A model generated the notes under the pieces. The model saw only the letters and a list, made by a program, of their open reading frames with translations. It was not told where the DNA came from and searched no databases. From an uncultured Treponema sp. (lineage in GTDB: Bacteria > Spirochaetota > Spirochaetia > Treponematales > Treponemataceae), in NCBI GenBank assembly GCA_946410085.1, contig CAMJZA010000004.1, positions 1 through 64,000 on the forward strand: a DNA stretch of 64,000 bases. The letters are read 5' to 3'. A program made the position numbers and the translations under genes. This document shows, one piece after another, positions 17,608 to 25,670 of this stretch. Each line of letters starts with the position of its first letter. The first letter of the stretch is position 1.

Positions 17608-19441
17608 GAAGATTCTTGTGCTTGAGACCTCCGTCACCCTCCAGAAGCTGTTTACGACGACGCTCGGCGACGAGCATAACGTGCAGTTTATCGGCGACGG
17701 CAAGGAGGCCCTGTACCGCCTCTTCGAGCTGTCCCCCGACCTCTTCCTGCTGAATGCGGAGTTCGAGGAGCCGCGCAGCTTTGACCTGGTGCGCGTGGTC
17801 CGTTCCATTCCCTGCTTCAAGGATCTGTCCATCGGCATGTATGCGACCGGTCCCTTCCCCTTCGATGAGGCGATGGCCAAGGGCTGCGGGGCGAACTCCT
17901 TTGTCCGCATTGACCAGAAGACGATGGCGCTGAACATAGAGGAGCTGGCGCAGATGCCTTCTTCCCGCCTGGACAAGCTGGAGCTGACCCAAGCCCGGAA
18001 GGATCTGGACGACGGCAGGCTCTTCCAGAACGCCCTGAGCCTGCTCAAGGACGGCTCGTTCAAGAACGTCGTGCTGGAAAAGATCATCGAGATGTCCAAC
18101 TCAATGGAGTCCGTCAATGCAATCGTGACGGACTTCCTCTCGCTCATCGTGTCCATCTGCGAGATTCCGGCGGCGGGCCTGTTCATCGTCGAAAACGACG
18201 GGCCGCACGGCTACTACGTGGCCGCGTCCGGCATGAGCGAGCGGGAACTGGGGGACTTCCTCAAGGTCTGCGCTGCGGACTTTGAGCAGGTAATGGGCGA
18301 CTACAATGTGTCCAAGCTGGTTCCGCAGAAGCTGGAGTGCCGCCAGAACATAGACGGCTTCTACTCCAAGGACGTGCAGCTGTCGGCCTATTCAAACGGC
18401 GAGCTGCGCTCGTTTGACGGCAAGGAATGCTTCGGCACGGTGCACATCGTTTCCGGCGGCAACTTTACCAAGGATAAGACCGACCTGTTCAACTACTGCA
18501 TCAAGGAGTCGGGCGTCCTCTTTGACAAGATGCTGATTGTCGAAAAGAAGATATTCTTTGAGCGGAGGATCCGCAAGGCGTTCAGCCGCTTTGTCCCGGA
18601 GCAGATTATCGACGAACTGGTAACCAACTCCGACGCAAGCCAGAAGGTGAGCGTGGGAGAAAAGCGGGCGGTCGCCATCCTCTTCTCCGACATCCGCTCC
18701 TTTACGAGCATCAGCGAGCTGAACCGGCCGGAAACGATGGTTTCCTTCCTGAACCGCTACTTCACCGCGATGGTGAACGTAATAAAGAAGCACGGCGGTA
18801 CGATCGACAAGTTCATCGGTGACGCAATCATGGCACTGTTTGGTGCGCCGGTCAGCTACGAGGACAACGCCCGCCGGGCCGCCGCGGCCGCCTGCGAGAT
18901 GCGCGAGGTGCTGCCGTCCGTGGAGCTGGGGGACCTGGTGCTGCCCGAAGGCATGAAGTTCAACATCGGTATCGGCATTCACTACGGTGACGTTACCGTC
19001 GGCTCGCTCGGTTCGGCGGACAAGACCGACTACACCTGTATCGGCGACACGGTCAACCTGGCCTCCCGTCTGGAAGGCCTGACCAAGGTCTACGGATCGA
19101 TGGTCCTCGTCAGTGAGAGCGTCAAGGACGACTGCCCCGAGGGCGAGTTCACCTTCCGCTATCTGGACGACGTGCGCGTCAAGGGTAAGGCGAAGGCGGT
19201 CCCGATTTTTGCGGTTGACCGCAGTCCCGACGAGTTCCCGCCTGCCTACAAGGACGCCTATACCAAGGGCATGGAGCTGTACAAGCAGGGCATCTGGAAT
19301 TTGGGCAAGGAGTACTTTGAGAAGGCGCTCGCCGCCGTGAACGGCGATAAGGCTGCCAAGCTCATGCTTTCCCGCTGCGAGGAGTTCATTGCCAATCCGC
19401 CCGACCACTGGGACGGTGCGATAGCCTTTACGACAAAATAG
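17600..19441 (+). CDS. Class III adenylate cyclase with degenerate receiver and GAF-like region
   Basis: A protein of 613 residues predicted to make cAMP. Residues 1-125 resemble a receiver, but the acidic pair is replaced (VLETS) and the phospho-Asp position is Asn52 (FLLNAEFEE), so it cannot be phosphorylated normally. A GAF-like region follows (about 150-330). The catalytic domain (about 365-540) has both metal aspartates (ILFSDIRSFT, FIGDAIMALFG), the purine-specifying Lys in KFIGD, and Thr in TCIGDTVNLASR, the class IIIb arrangement. The C-terminal about 75 residues look TPR-like. It is translationally coupled to cheA, so it is the likely effector of this chemosensory system. Guanylate cyclase activity is less likely given the Lys/Thr pair. 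Confidence 0.9.
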   Translation: MSKKILVLETSVTLQKLFTTTLGDEHNVQFIGDGKEALYRLFELSPDLFLLNAEFEEPRSFDLVRVVRSIPCFKDLSIGMYATGPFPFDEAMAKGCGANSFVRIDQKTMALNIEELAQMPSSRLDKLELTQARKDLDDGRLFQNALSLLKDGSFKNVVLEKIIEMSNSMESVNAIVTDFLSLIVSICEIPAAGLFIVENDGPHGYYVAASGMSERELGDFLKVCAADFEQVMGDYNVSKLVPQKLECRQNIDGFYSKDVQLSAYSNGELRSFDGKECFGTVHIVSGGNFTKDKTDLFNYCIKESGVLFDKMLIVEKKIFFERRIRKAFSRFVPEQIIDELVTNSDASQKVSVGEKRAVAILFSDIRSFTSISELNRPETMVSFLNRYFTAMVNVIKKHGGTIDKFIGDAIMALFGAPVSYEDNARRAAAAACEMREVLPSVELGDLVLPEGMKFNIGIGIHYGDVTVGSLGSADKTDYTCIGDTVNLASRLEGLTKVYGSMVLVSESVKDDCPEGEFTFRYLDDVRVKGKAKAVPIFAVDRSPDEFPPAYKDAYTKGMELYKQGIWNLGKEYFEKALAAVNGDKAAKLMLSRCEEFIANPPDHWDGAIAFTTK

Positions 19442-19453
19442 GACAGGTAGTTT

Positions 19454-21412
19454 ATGAACGAATATTCGACTTCTGAACATCTGCGTCCGGTCGTGCGTGT
19501 TGATCCCGAAAAATGCTGCAACTGTCACCGCTGTATCAGCGTCTGCCCCGTCAAGATGTGCAACAACGGGGCGGGTGACCATGTGTCCGTCAACCATGAC
19601 CTCTGCATCGGCTGCGGTACCTGCATCGATGCCTGCGTGCACGGAGCGAGGACGGGCATTGACGATATGGACGCCTTCTTCTATGACCTCAAGTCCGGCA
19701 CCCCGATGGTTGCCATCGTCGCCCCTGCCGTTGCCGTCAACTTTAAGGGCCGGGACCTGGAGCTGAACGGCTGGCTCAAGTCCATCGGTGTGAGGGCGGT
19801 CTTTGACGTCGCTTTCGGGGCAGAGCTGACGACCAAGAGCTACGTCGAGCAGATAAAGAAAGAGAACCCGCCCCTCATGATTTCCCAGCCCTGCCCCGCC
19901 CTGGTCAGCTTTGTCGAAGTATACCAGCCCCAGCTCCTGAAGTACCTTGCCAAAGGTGACAGCCCCATGGCGCACATGGTCGAATGCATCCGCCACTTCT
20001 ACCCCGCCTACCGGGGCTGTAAGATTGCGGTCATCTCTCCCTGCTTCGCCAAGCGGCGCGAGTTCGACGAGAACGGCAGGGGCGACTACAACGTGACGAT
20101 GAAGAGCCTGAACGGCTACTTTACGGAGCACGGCATAGACCTGTCCACCTTCCCCAAGGTTCCCTACGAGAATCCCCTCGCCGAGCGGGCCGTCCTGTAT
20201 TCCACACCGGGCGGCCTCATGCGCACGGCAGAACGCTTTGTGCCGGGCATTTCCGCCCAGACCCGCAAGATAGAGGGGCAGCCCGCCGTGTTCGAGTACC
20301 TGGTCGGCCTGAACCGCTCGCTTTCATCCGGGGGAAAGCCCTATTACCGGCTCGTGGACTGCCTGAACTGCGAGAAGGGCTGTAACCGCGGCGGCGGTAC
20401 GACGAACCACAAGATGCCCCTTGACGAACTGGAGGAGCTGGTTGAACGGCGTGCCCGGGACCGGCAGGAGCAGTGGAATACCGCAGGTCCCCGGAAGAAC
20501 CGGCTGGCGCTCAGGAAGCTTGAGAAGACCGTGAATGCCTACTGGAAGCCCGGCATCTACGAGCGCAGCTACCATGACCGCAGTGCGGTGAGGCAGAAGT
20601 TCATCAAGACTCCGCCCCGGGAGAAGCTGCAGGAGATTTATGCCAGCATGGAAAAGTACTCCCGGGCCGACCTCTACGACTGCGGTGCCTGCGGCTACAA
20701 CGGCTGCGAGCAGATGGCGGTCGCCATATACAACGGCCTGAACCGGCGGGAGAACTGCCACCACTACGTCCTGCACCTTGCCAAACAGAACCACGAGAAG
20801 GAGATCCGCGAGGCCGTCAACGGCATTGCCGGCGCAATCCGGTCCGGCAGTGAGGCCCTGCGGAGCAATCTGCGTGACCTGCAGGAAATCAGGAATGCGA
20901 ATACGCTCACGATCGAAGGCATCAAGGACCTGAACAAGAAGATAAACGGCATCTGGGACATCGTGGGCATCATAAGCACCGTCGCCGACCAGACCAAGAT
21001 CATCGCCTTCAATGCCGAACTTGAAGCTGCCAGTTCCGGCGAGGCCGGCAAGAACTTCCACATCGTCGCGACGGAAATCCGCCGCCTGTCCGACAACATC
21101 ATCGACAGCATCAAGGAAATCAAGACGGTCATCGACGAAATACAGCATGCTTCCGACCGCCTTATCCTTGACAGCGAGAAGGGAACCCGGCAGATCGATG
21201 CGGGCCTTGAGAGTGCGAAGTCGCTTGAAGGGGGCTTTGAGGAACTCATGGCCGCTGCCCAGTCAGGCGCCGACAGCCCGGGTGACATCCAGAAGCGCGC
21301 AGGGCAGATAAGTTCTTCGGGTGAGCAGATTTTTTCCAACCTGCAGCAGATTGCGCAGGGCATCGAGAAATTTTCCCAGAATACGGCAGGTATTTCTTCC
21401 GTGAACGATTGA
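19454..21412 (+). CDS. [FeFe]-hydrogenase-like sensor fused to a variant-tip chemoreceptor module
   Basis: A soluble receptor of 652 residues. The N-terminus has two [4Fe-4S] ferredoxin motifs (CCNCHRCISVCP, CIGCGTCIDAC). A hydrogenase large-domain homologue carries H-cluster ligand motifs in SQPCPALVSF, SPCFAKRREFDE and NCEKGCNRGGG. The first Cys of the usual TSCCP motif is absent, as expected for a sensory rather than catalytic enzyme. An additional FeS domain (CGACGYNGCEQMA...NCHHY) precedes the coiled coil, whose tip VADQTKIIAFNAELEAASSGE is of the variant class. It has no membrane segments. It begins 12 bp after the cyclase gene and probably feeds redox or H2 status into the local CheA (inference). 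Confidence 0.9.
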   Translation: MNEYSTSEHLRPVVRVDPEKCCNCHRCISVCPVKMCNNGAGDHVSVNHDLCIGCGTCIDACVHGARTGIDDMDAFFYDLKSGTPMVAIVAPAVAVNFKGRDLELNGWLKSIGVRAVFDVAFGAELTTKSYVEQIKKENPPLMISQPCPALVSFVEVYQPQLLKYLAKGDSPMAHMVECIRHFYPAYRGCKIAVISPCFAKRREFDENGRGDYNVTMKSLNGYFTEHGIDLSTFPKVPYENPLAERAVLYSTPGGLMRTAERFVPGISAQTRKIEGQPAVFEYLVGLNRSLSSGGKPYYRLVDCLNCEKGCNRGGGTTNHKMPLDELEELVERRARDRQEQWNTAGPRKNRLALRKLEKTVNAYWKPGIYERSYHDRSAVRQKFIKTPPREKLQEIYASMEKYSRADLYDCGACGYNGCEQMAVAIYNGLNRRENCHHYVLHLAKQNHEKEIREAVNGIAGAIRSGSEALRSNLRDLQEIRNANTLTIEGIKDLNKKINGIWDIVGIISTVADQTKIIAFNAELEAASSGEAGKNFHIVATEIRRLSDNIIDSIKEIKTVIDEIQHASDRLILDSEKGTRQIDAGLESAKSLEGGFEELMAAAQSGADSPGDIQKRAGQISSSGEQIFSNLQQIAQGIEKFSQNTAGISSVND

Positions 21413-21436
21413 TTTTTCCCGAAAGCGTGTTATAAT
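21409..21436 (+). promoter_or_regulatory. Strong promoter between the two hydrogenase-like receptors
   Basis: TTGATT (21409-21414) and an extended TGTTATAAT with -10 at 21431-21436 are 16 nt apart. The -35 box overlaps the stop codon of the upstream gene. The next feature downstream is an intrinsic terminator, so this promoter directly drives a transcript that meets a terminator after about 40 nt. Confidence 0.7.
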
Positions 21437-21456
21437 ACAGACAGTATATTGAACAT

Positions 21457-21485
21457 ACGGCTCTGCGGAGCCGTTATTTTTTTTT
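21457..21485 (+). terminator. Intrinsic terminator or attenuator
   Basis: A perfect 7-bp stem, ACGGCTC/GAGCCGT, with a TGCG loop is followed by TA and nine T. It sits after the promoter at 21409-21436 and before the ribosome site and ATG of the next gene (21506). It can end read-through from the che operon and will also attenuate the new promoter. Confidence 0.85.
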
Positions 21486-21505
21486 GTGGCTTTCAGGTGA
21501 GAATT

Positions 21506-23599
21506 ATGAACGAGTACTCCAATTCCGAACATCTCCGCCCGGTCGTGTACGTTGACCCGGAGAAATGCTGCAACTGTCACCGCTGCATCAGCGTGTGTCC
21601 CGTCAAGATGTGCAACAACGGATCGGGCAACCATGTGTCCGTGAACCACGACCTCTGCATCGGCTGCGGTACCTGCATCGACGCCTGCGTACACGGGGCA
21701 CGGACCGGCATTGACGACATGCAGGCTTTCTTTGATGACCTCAAGGCGGGTACGCCGATGGTTGCCATCGTTGCACCCGCCGTTGCCGTCAACTTTAAGG
21801 GCAGGGACCTGGAGCTGAACGGCTGGCTCAAGTCCATCGGCGTGAAGGCGGTCTTTGACGTGGCTTTCGGGGCGGAACTCACGACCAAGAGCTATGTCGA
21901 GCAGATAAAGAAAGAGAATCCGACGATCATGGTTTCCCAGCCCTGTCCGGCGCTCGTCAGCTTCATCGAAATATACCGGCCTCAGCTCATTGAACACCTT
22001 GCCAAGGGGGACAGCCCCATGGCGCATACGGTCGAATGCATCCGTCACTTCTACCCCGCCTACCGGGGCTGTAAGATTGCGGTCATATCCCCCTGTTTTG
22101 CCAAGCGGCGCGAGTTTGACGAGAACGGCCGCGGCGACTACAACGTAACGATGAAGAACCTGGACCTCTACTTCAAGGAGCAGGGTATAGACCTGTCTGC
22201 ATTCCCCAAGACGCCCTATGAAAACCCGCCCGCCGAGCGGGCCGTCCTGTACTCCACGCCGGGCGGCCTCATGCGGACTGCCGAGCGCTTTGTGCCGGGC
22301 ATTTCCGCCCAGACCCGCAAGATAGAAGGGCAGCCTGCCGTATTCGAGTACCTGTCCGGCCTTGACAGTTCGCTTTCGTCCGGGGTCAAGCCCTACTACC
22401 GGCTCGTGGACTGCCTGAACTGCGAGAAGGGCTGCAACAGGGGGGGCGGTACGACGAACAACAACATGCCCCTCGATGAACTGGAAGCACTCGTGGAAAG
22501 CAGGGCCCAGGCCCGGCAGGAACTGTGGAAGACGAGCGGCTACAAGAACAGCAAGGCTGCGCTCAAGAAGCTGGAAAAGACCGTGGACGCCTACTGGAAG
22601 CCCGGCATCTATGAGCGCAAGTACCATGACCGAAGTGCAGCGATGAGGAAGTTCATCAAGACCCCGACCAAAGAGGAACTGCATGAGATTTTCCTCAGCA
22701 TGGAAAAGCGCTCCAAGACAGACCTCTACGACTGCGGGGCCTGCGGCTACACCGGCTGTGAGCAGATGGCCGTTGCCATCTTTAACGGACTGAACCGCCG
22801 GGAGAACTGCCACCACTACGTCCTGCACCTTGCCAACAAGGACCATGAGCGGAAGATCCGCGAAGCCGTCAACGGCATTACGAGCGAGAGCGTCAAGCTT
22901 CTGGAAGGCACCCGTGCCAGCGTGGAACGCCTGACCGGCGAAACCGGCAGGATGGCAAAGGATGTGGCGTCTTCCTCTTCCGCCATCGAGGAGATGGTCA
23001 GCAACATCACGTCCATAACCGCTATTGTTGACAAGAACTTTCAGATTGTCAACGAACTGGAAGAAGCGACCAAGGGCGGGCGGCTCAAGCTGTCCGAGGT
23101 GGACAAGCTTGTCGGTGCGATCGAAAAGGAATCCTCTTCCCTTATGGAAATGAGCGGTGCCATCCAGAAGATTGCAAGCCAGACGAACCTGCTTGCGATG
23201 AATGCCGCAATCGAAGCCGCCCACGCCGGAGAATTCGGTGCAGGCTTTTCCGTCGTTGCCGACGAAATCCGCAATCTGGCGGAAGATTCCGGCAGCGAGG
23301 CAAAGAAAATCAGCGAGGTCCTCAAGAGCATCAAGGGCATGGTGGACGGCGCCTACAGCAAGTCCAGCGAGGTGAGCCATGACTTTGAGAACGTCGTTAC
23401 CCTGATGGAGAACGTCAAGGAGCACGAGCTTGAGGTGAAGAGCTCCATGGCCGAGCAGAGCGAGGGCAACAAGCAGCTGCTCCACAGCCTTGCGCAGATG
23501 AAGGAAGGTACCCGTGCCGTCGAGGATGCGGCGGCAAAGCTCAGCAGCAACACGGACAGCGTCATACAGGCCGTGGAAAACATCGGCCAGGGCAACTAG
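21506..23599 (+). CDS. [FeFe]-hydrogenase-like sensor fused to a conventional chemoreceptor module
   Basis: A paralogue of the 19454 protein. The sensory part is nearly identical over about 450 residues: the ferredoxin motifs, SQPCPALVSF, SPCFAKRREFDE, NCEKGCNRGGG and the CGACGYTGCEQMA FeS domain. The output differs. The signalling domain is of the ordinary kind, with IASQTNLLAMNAAIEAAHAGE, and ends with a normal adaptation-helix pattern. It therefore probably talks to a canonical CheA elsewhere in the genome rather than the local one. True start is ATG 21506 (AGGTGA five bases upstream); the ORF track begins upstream at 21449. It has no membrane helix. Confidence 0.9.
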   Translation: MNEYSNSEHLRPVVYVDPEKCCNCHRCISVCPVKMCNNGSGNHVSVNHDLCIGCGTCIDACVHGARTGIDDMQAFFDDLKAGTPMVAIVAPAVAVNFKGRDLELNGWLKSIGVKAVFDVAFGAELTTKSYVEQIKKENPTIMVSQPCPALVSFIEIYRPQLIEHLAKGDSPMAHTVECIRHFYPAYRGCKIAVISPCFAKRREFDENGRGDYNVTMKNLDLYFKEQGIDLSAFPKTPYENPPAERAVLYSTPGGLMRTAERFVPGISAQTRKIEGQPAVFEYLSGLDSSLSSGVKPYYRLVDCLNCEKGCNRGGGTTNNNMPLDELEALVESRAQARQELWKTSGYKNSKAALKKLEKTVDAYWKPGIYERKYHDRSAAMRKFIKTPTKEELHEIFLSMEKRSKTDLYDCGACGYTGCEQMAVAIFNGLNRRENCHHYVLHLANKDHERKIREAVNGITSESVKLLEGTRASVERLTGETGRMAKDVASSSSAIEEMVSNITSITAIVDKNFQIVNELEEATKGGRLKLSEVDKLVGAIEKESSSLMEMSGAIQKIASQTNLLAMNAAIEAAHAGEFGAGFSVVADEIRNLAEDSGSEAKKISEVLKSIKGMVDGAYSKSSEVSHDFENVVTLMENVKEHELEVKSSMAEQSEGNKQLLHSLAQMKEGTRAVEDAAAKLSSNTDSVIQAVENIGQGN

Positions 23600-23715
23600 C
23601 GCGAAGCGCGGACTCCTTTCCCCATAGCCCGGGTCGGGCAGCCGTCAGCTGCGGGGCAGCGGGGACGCTCCGGGCTGCGCCTGTCCCGTACCCTTGACAG
23701 GGCAGTCCCCTGTCC

Positions 23716-23744
23716 TTGCGGGGCAGGGCCTTTTCTACTATAAT
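23716..23744 (+). promoter_or_regulatory. Promoter of the GNAT-glycosyltransferase gene
   Basis: TTGCGG at 23716-23721 and TATAAT at 23739-23744 are 17 nt apart. The -10 box ends 9 nt before ATG 23754, and no Shine-Dalgarno sequence is present (AGGCTGTCT). A leaderless start is predicted. Confidence 0.65.
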
Positions 23745-23753
23745 AGGCTGTCT

Positions 23754-25598
23754 ATGGTTCGCATCGCGGTGGAAAATGCCGGGCCGGGGGAGGACAGCCG
23801 GGTAACGCCCGACGTGGTCCAGAACCGATTCGGCACTGTTTACGGAAAATACACGCTCCTGGAGCTGGAGGAAGGGGGGAGGATCCTCTTTGTCCCCCTC
23901 CACGTTGAAGGGCAGGCGGCCCGGCTGGGCCTCTTCCTGTCGGACGCTTCCTCTGCTACTCTTGCAGAGCTGTGCCGTTTTGTATTTTCGCAGTTCCCCG
24001 TCAGGCGGATAGACTGGGACTGCTCCCTTGCCCCCCTCGGCCGCTGCTATGTCCGCCGGAACCATCCTGCCAACCACTGGAAAGTCACCCTCCCCGCAAG
24101 TAACGAAGAGCTGTGGGCCCGCATGTCCCGCAAGTCCCGCTACAACAGGCGGCGGGAAGAGAAGCTCCTGCTGGACCGCCTTGCCGGGGATGCCGGGAAT
24201 GCGGACGCGCCCGGCGGCGGGGACTGCACTGGTGCCCTCGTGATGACCGAGTACGAAGGGGCGGATCATATACCGGCTTCCGTCGTCGAAACATTCTTTT
24301 CGTTCAAGAAGCGGCTGATGGGCCGGGACTACGGTCTGTCGCCCGCCGCTTACCTGTCGCACTACCACGTGACGAATGCCTACACCTGGACCTGCGGGGA
24401 CCGGATCGTTGCCATCGTGTTCAGCTGTGAGCAGGGGCAGAACGTCTTCCTTGAAAACCTGACCTATGACCCGGAACTGGAAGAATACTCGCCGGGCTTT
24501 CACCTCTACGCCCTTGTGCTGGAACGGCTCATTCAGAAGGGCAGGACCGCCCTCTTCCTTGGCGGCGGTCAGCAGCCCTACAAGAGCCGCTTCGGCGGCG
24601 TTGAAGATGCCTGCTATAATGTTGAAGCATACCGGTCTCCGCTTGCAGCCCTGCCGTTTTATGCGGCGAAACTGTTCCGCCGCATTCCGGGGGCCGGTCC
24701 GGCAGTCCGTTTTTGCGGTAAAGGTGCCCGCTTCGTCAAACGGGGCTGCCGCTTTATCCGCGTCCGTGTTAAATGGGCGGCGCAGAAATGCTTCTTTTCC
24801 CTCGTGCCGGTCGGCGATGCCCTGAACACGGAACGACGGGACTTTTCCATTACCATATCGCTCACGAGCTTCCCGCCCCGCCTTGCCACCCTGCACCTGT
24901 GCATCAAGTCGCTCATGCGGCAGACGATGAAGCCGGACCGGATTGTCCTGTACCTGGGGGCGGACTGCGAAGGCATTCCCCTGCCCAAACGACTGCGTGC
25001 TCTGACGGCGAAAGGCCTTGCGGTTCGGTACGTCGGGGGGGACCTGCGCCCGCACAAGAAGTACGTGTATGCAATGCAGGAGTTCCCGGACGATTTCATC
25101 ATTACCGTGGACGATGACCTGCTGTTCCGCCGGGACATGGTGGCGGGCCTGTGGCAGGCGCATGAGAAATATCCTGACGCACTCATTGCCAGCCGCGTGC
25201 ACCTGATGCGGCAGGCGGACGGCCGCATCCTGCCCTACCGCGACTGGCTGCAGGAAACCGGGACGGTACGGGAGCCGACACACGCCCTCCTTTCCACGAA
25301 CGGAGCGGGAAGCCTCTTTCCCCCGCACTGCCTGCCGCCCGAAGCCCTGGACGCCGGCCTTATTCACACGCTCTGCCTGAACGCCGACGACATCTGGCTC
25401 AAGTTCATGCTGATCCGCGGCGGAACAAAAGTCCTGTGGGCGGGAAAGCGGACGGGCATGCCCGACGAGATACGGATACAGGCAAAAAAGAAGCAGGCCC
25501 TGATGGACGGCAACCTGACGAATGACGGCAACGACGGCTACATCGCCGCAATGGAGTCGTATTTTGCGATGAATCTTGCGGACTACTGCGGGGACTGA
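23754..25598 (+). CDS. GNAT-type acyltransferase fused to a GT-A glycosyltransferase-like domain
   Basis: A protein of about 614 residues. Residues 1-300 look like the BioF2/CelD/FemAB-related GNAT group: NHWKVTLP, ELWARMSRKSRYNRRR, then FLGGGQQPYKSRFGG. After a basic amphipathic linker, residues about 360-600 resemble a GT-A glycosyltransferase, with ITISLTSFPPRL, SLMRQTMKPDRIVLYLG and the DxD-type motif ITVDDDLLF. The likely role is building a surface polysaccharide or glycolipid. It is neighboured by a GH43-like protein and a Gfo/Idh/MocA oxidoreductase, which fits sugar metabolism. The ORF-track start at 23694 lies upstream of the promoter, so ATG 23754 is preferred. Confidence 0.75.
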   Translation: MVRIAVENAGPGEDSRVTPDVVQNRFGTVYGKYTLLELEEGGRILFVPLHVEGQAARLGLFLSDASSATLAELCRFVFSQFPVRRIDWDCSLAPLGRCYVRRNHPANHWKVTLPASNEELWARMSRKSRYNRRREEKLLLDRLAGDAGNADAPGGGDCTGALVMTEYEGADHIPASVVETFFSFKKRLMGRDYGLSPAAYLSHYHVTNAYTWTCGDRIVAIVFSCEQGQNVFLENLTYDPELEEYSPGFHLYALVLERLIQKGRTALFLGGGQQPYKSRFGGVEDACYNVEAYRSPLAALPFYAAKLFRRIPGAGPAVRFCGKGARFVKRGCRFIRVRVKWAAQKCFFSLVPVGDALNTERRDFSITISLTSFPPRLATLHLCIKSLMRQTMKPDRIVLYLGADCEGIPLPKRLRALTAKGLAVRYVGGDLRPHKKYVYAMQEFPDDFIITVDDDLLFRRDMVAGLWQAHEKYPDALIASRVHLMRQADGRILPYRDWLQETGTVREPTHALLSTNGAGSLFPPHCLPPEALDAGLIHTLCLNADDIWLKFMLIRGGTKVLWAGKRTGMPDEIRIQAKKKQALMDGNLTNDGNDGYIAAMESYFAMNLADYCGD

Positions 25599-25634
25599 GC
25601 GCTGTTCACTGTTTGCAGCCGCCTCGTCCCTGCG

Positions 25635-25663
25635 TTGATTCTGGGGCGGGAAAACGCTACAAT
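25635..25663 (+). promoter_or_regulatory. Promoter of the GH43-like gene
   Basis: TTGATT (25635-25640) and TACAAT (25658-25663) are 17 nt apart. TACAAT ends 7 nt before ATG 25671, with no Shine-Dalgarno sequence. Confidence 0.65.
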
Positions 25664-25670
25664 CTGAGCT

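Noticed and set aside
21263-23485. 740-residue minus-strand ORF
   Set aside because: Shadow of the two hydrogenase-like receptor genes.
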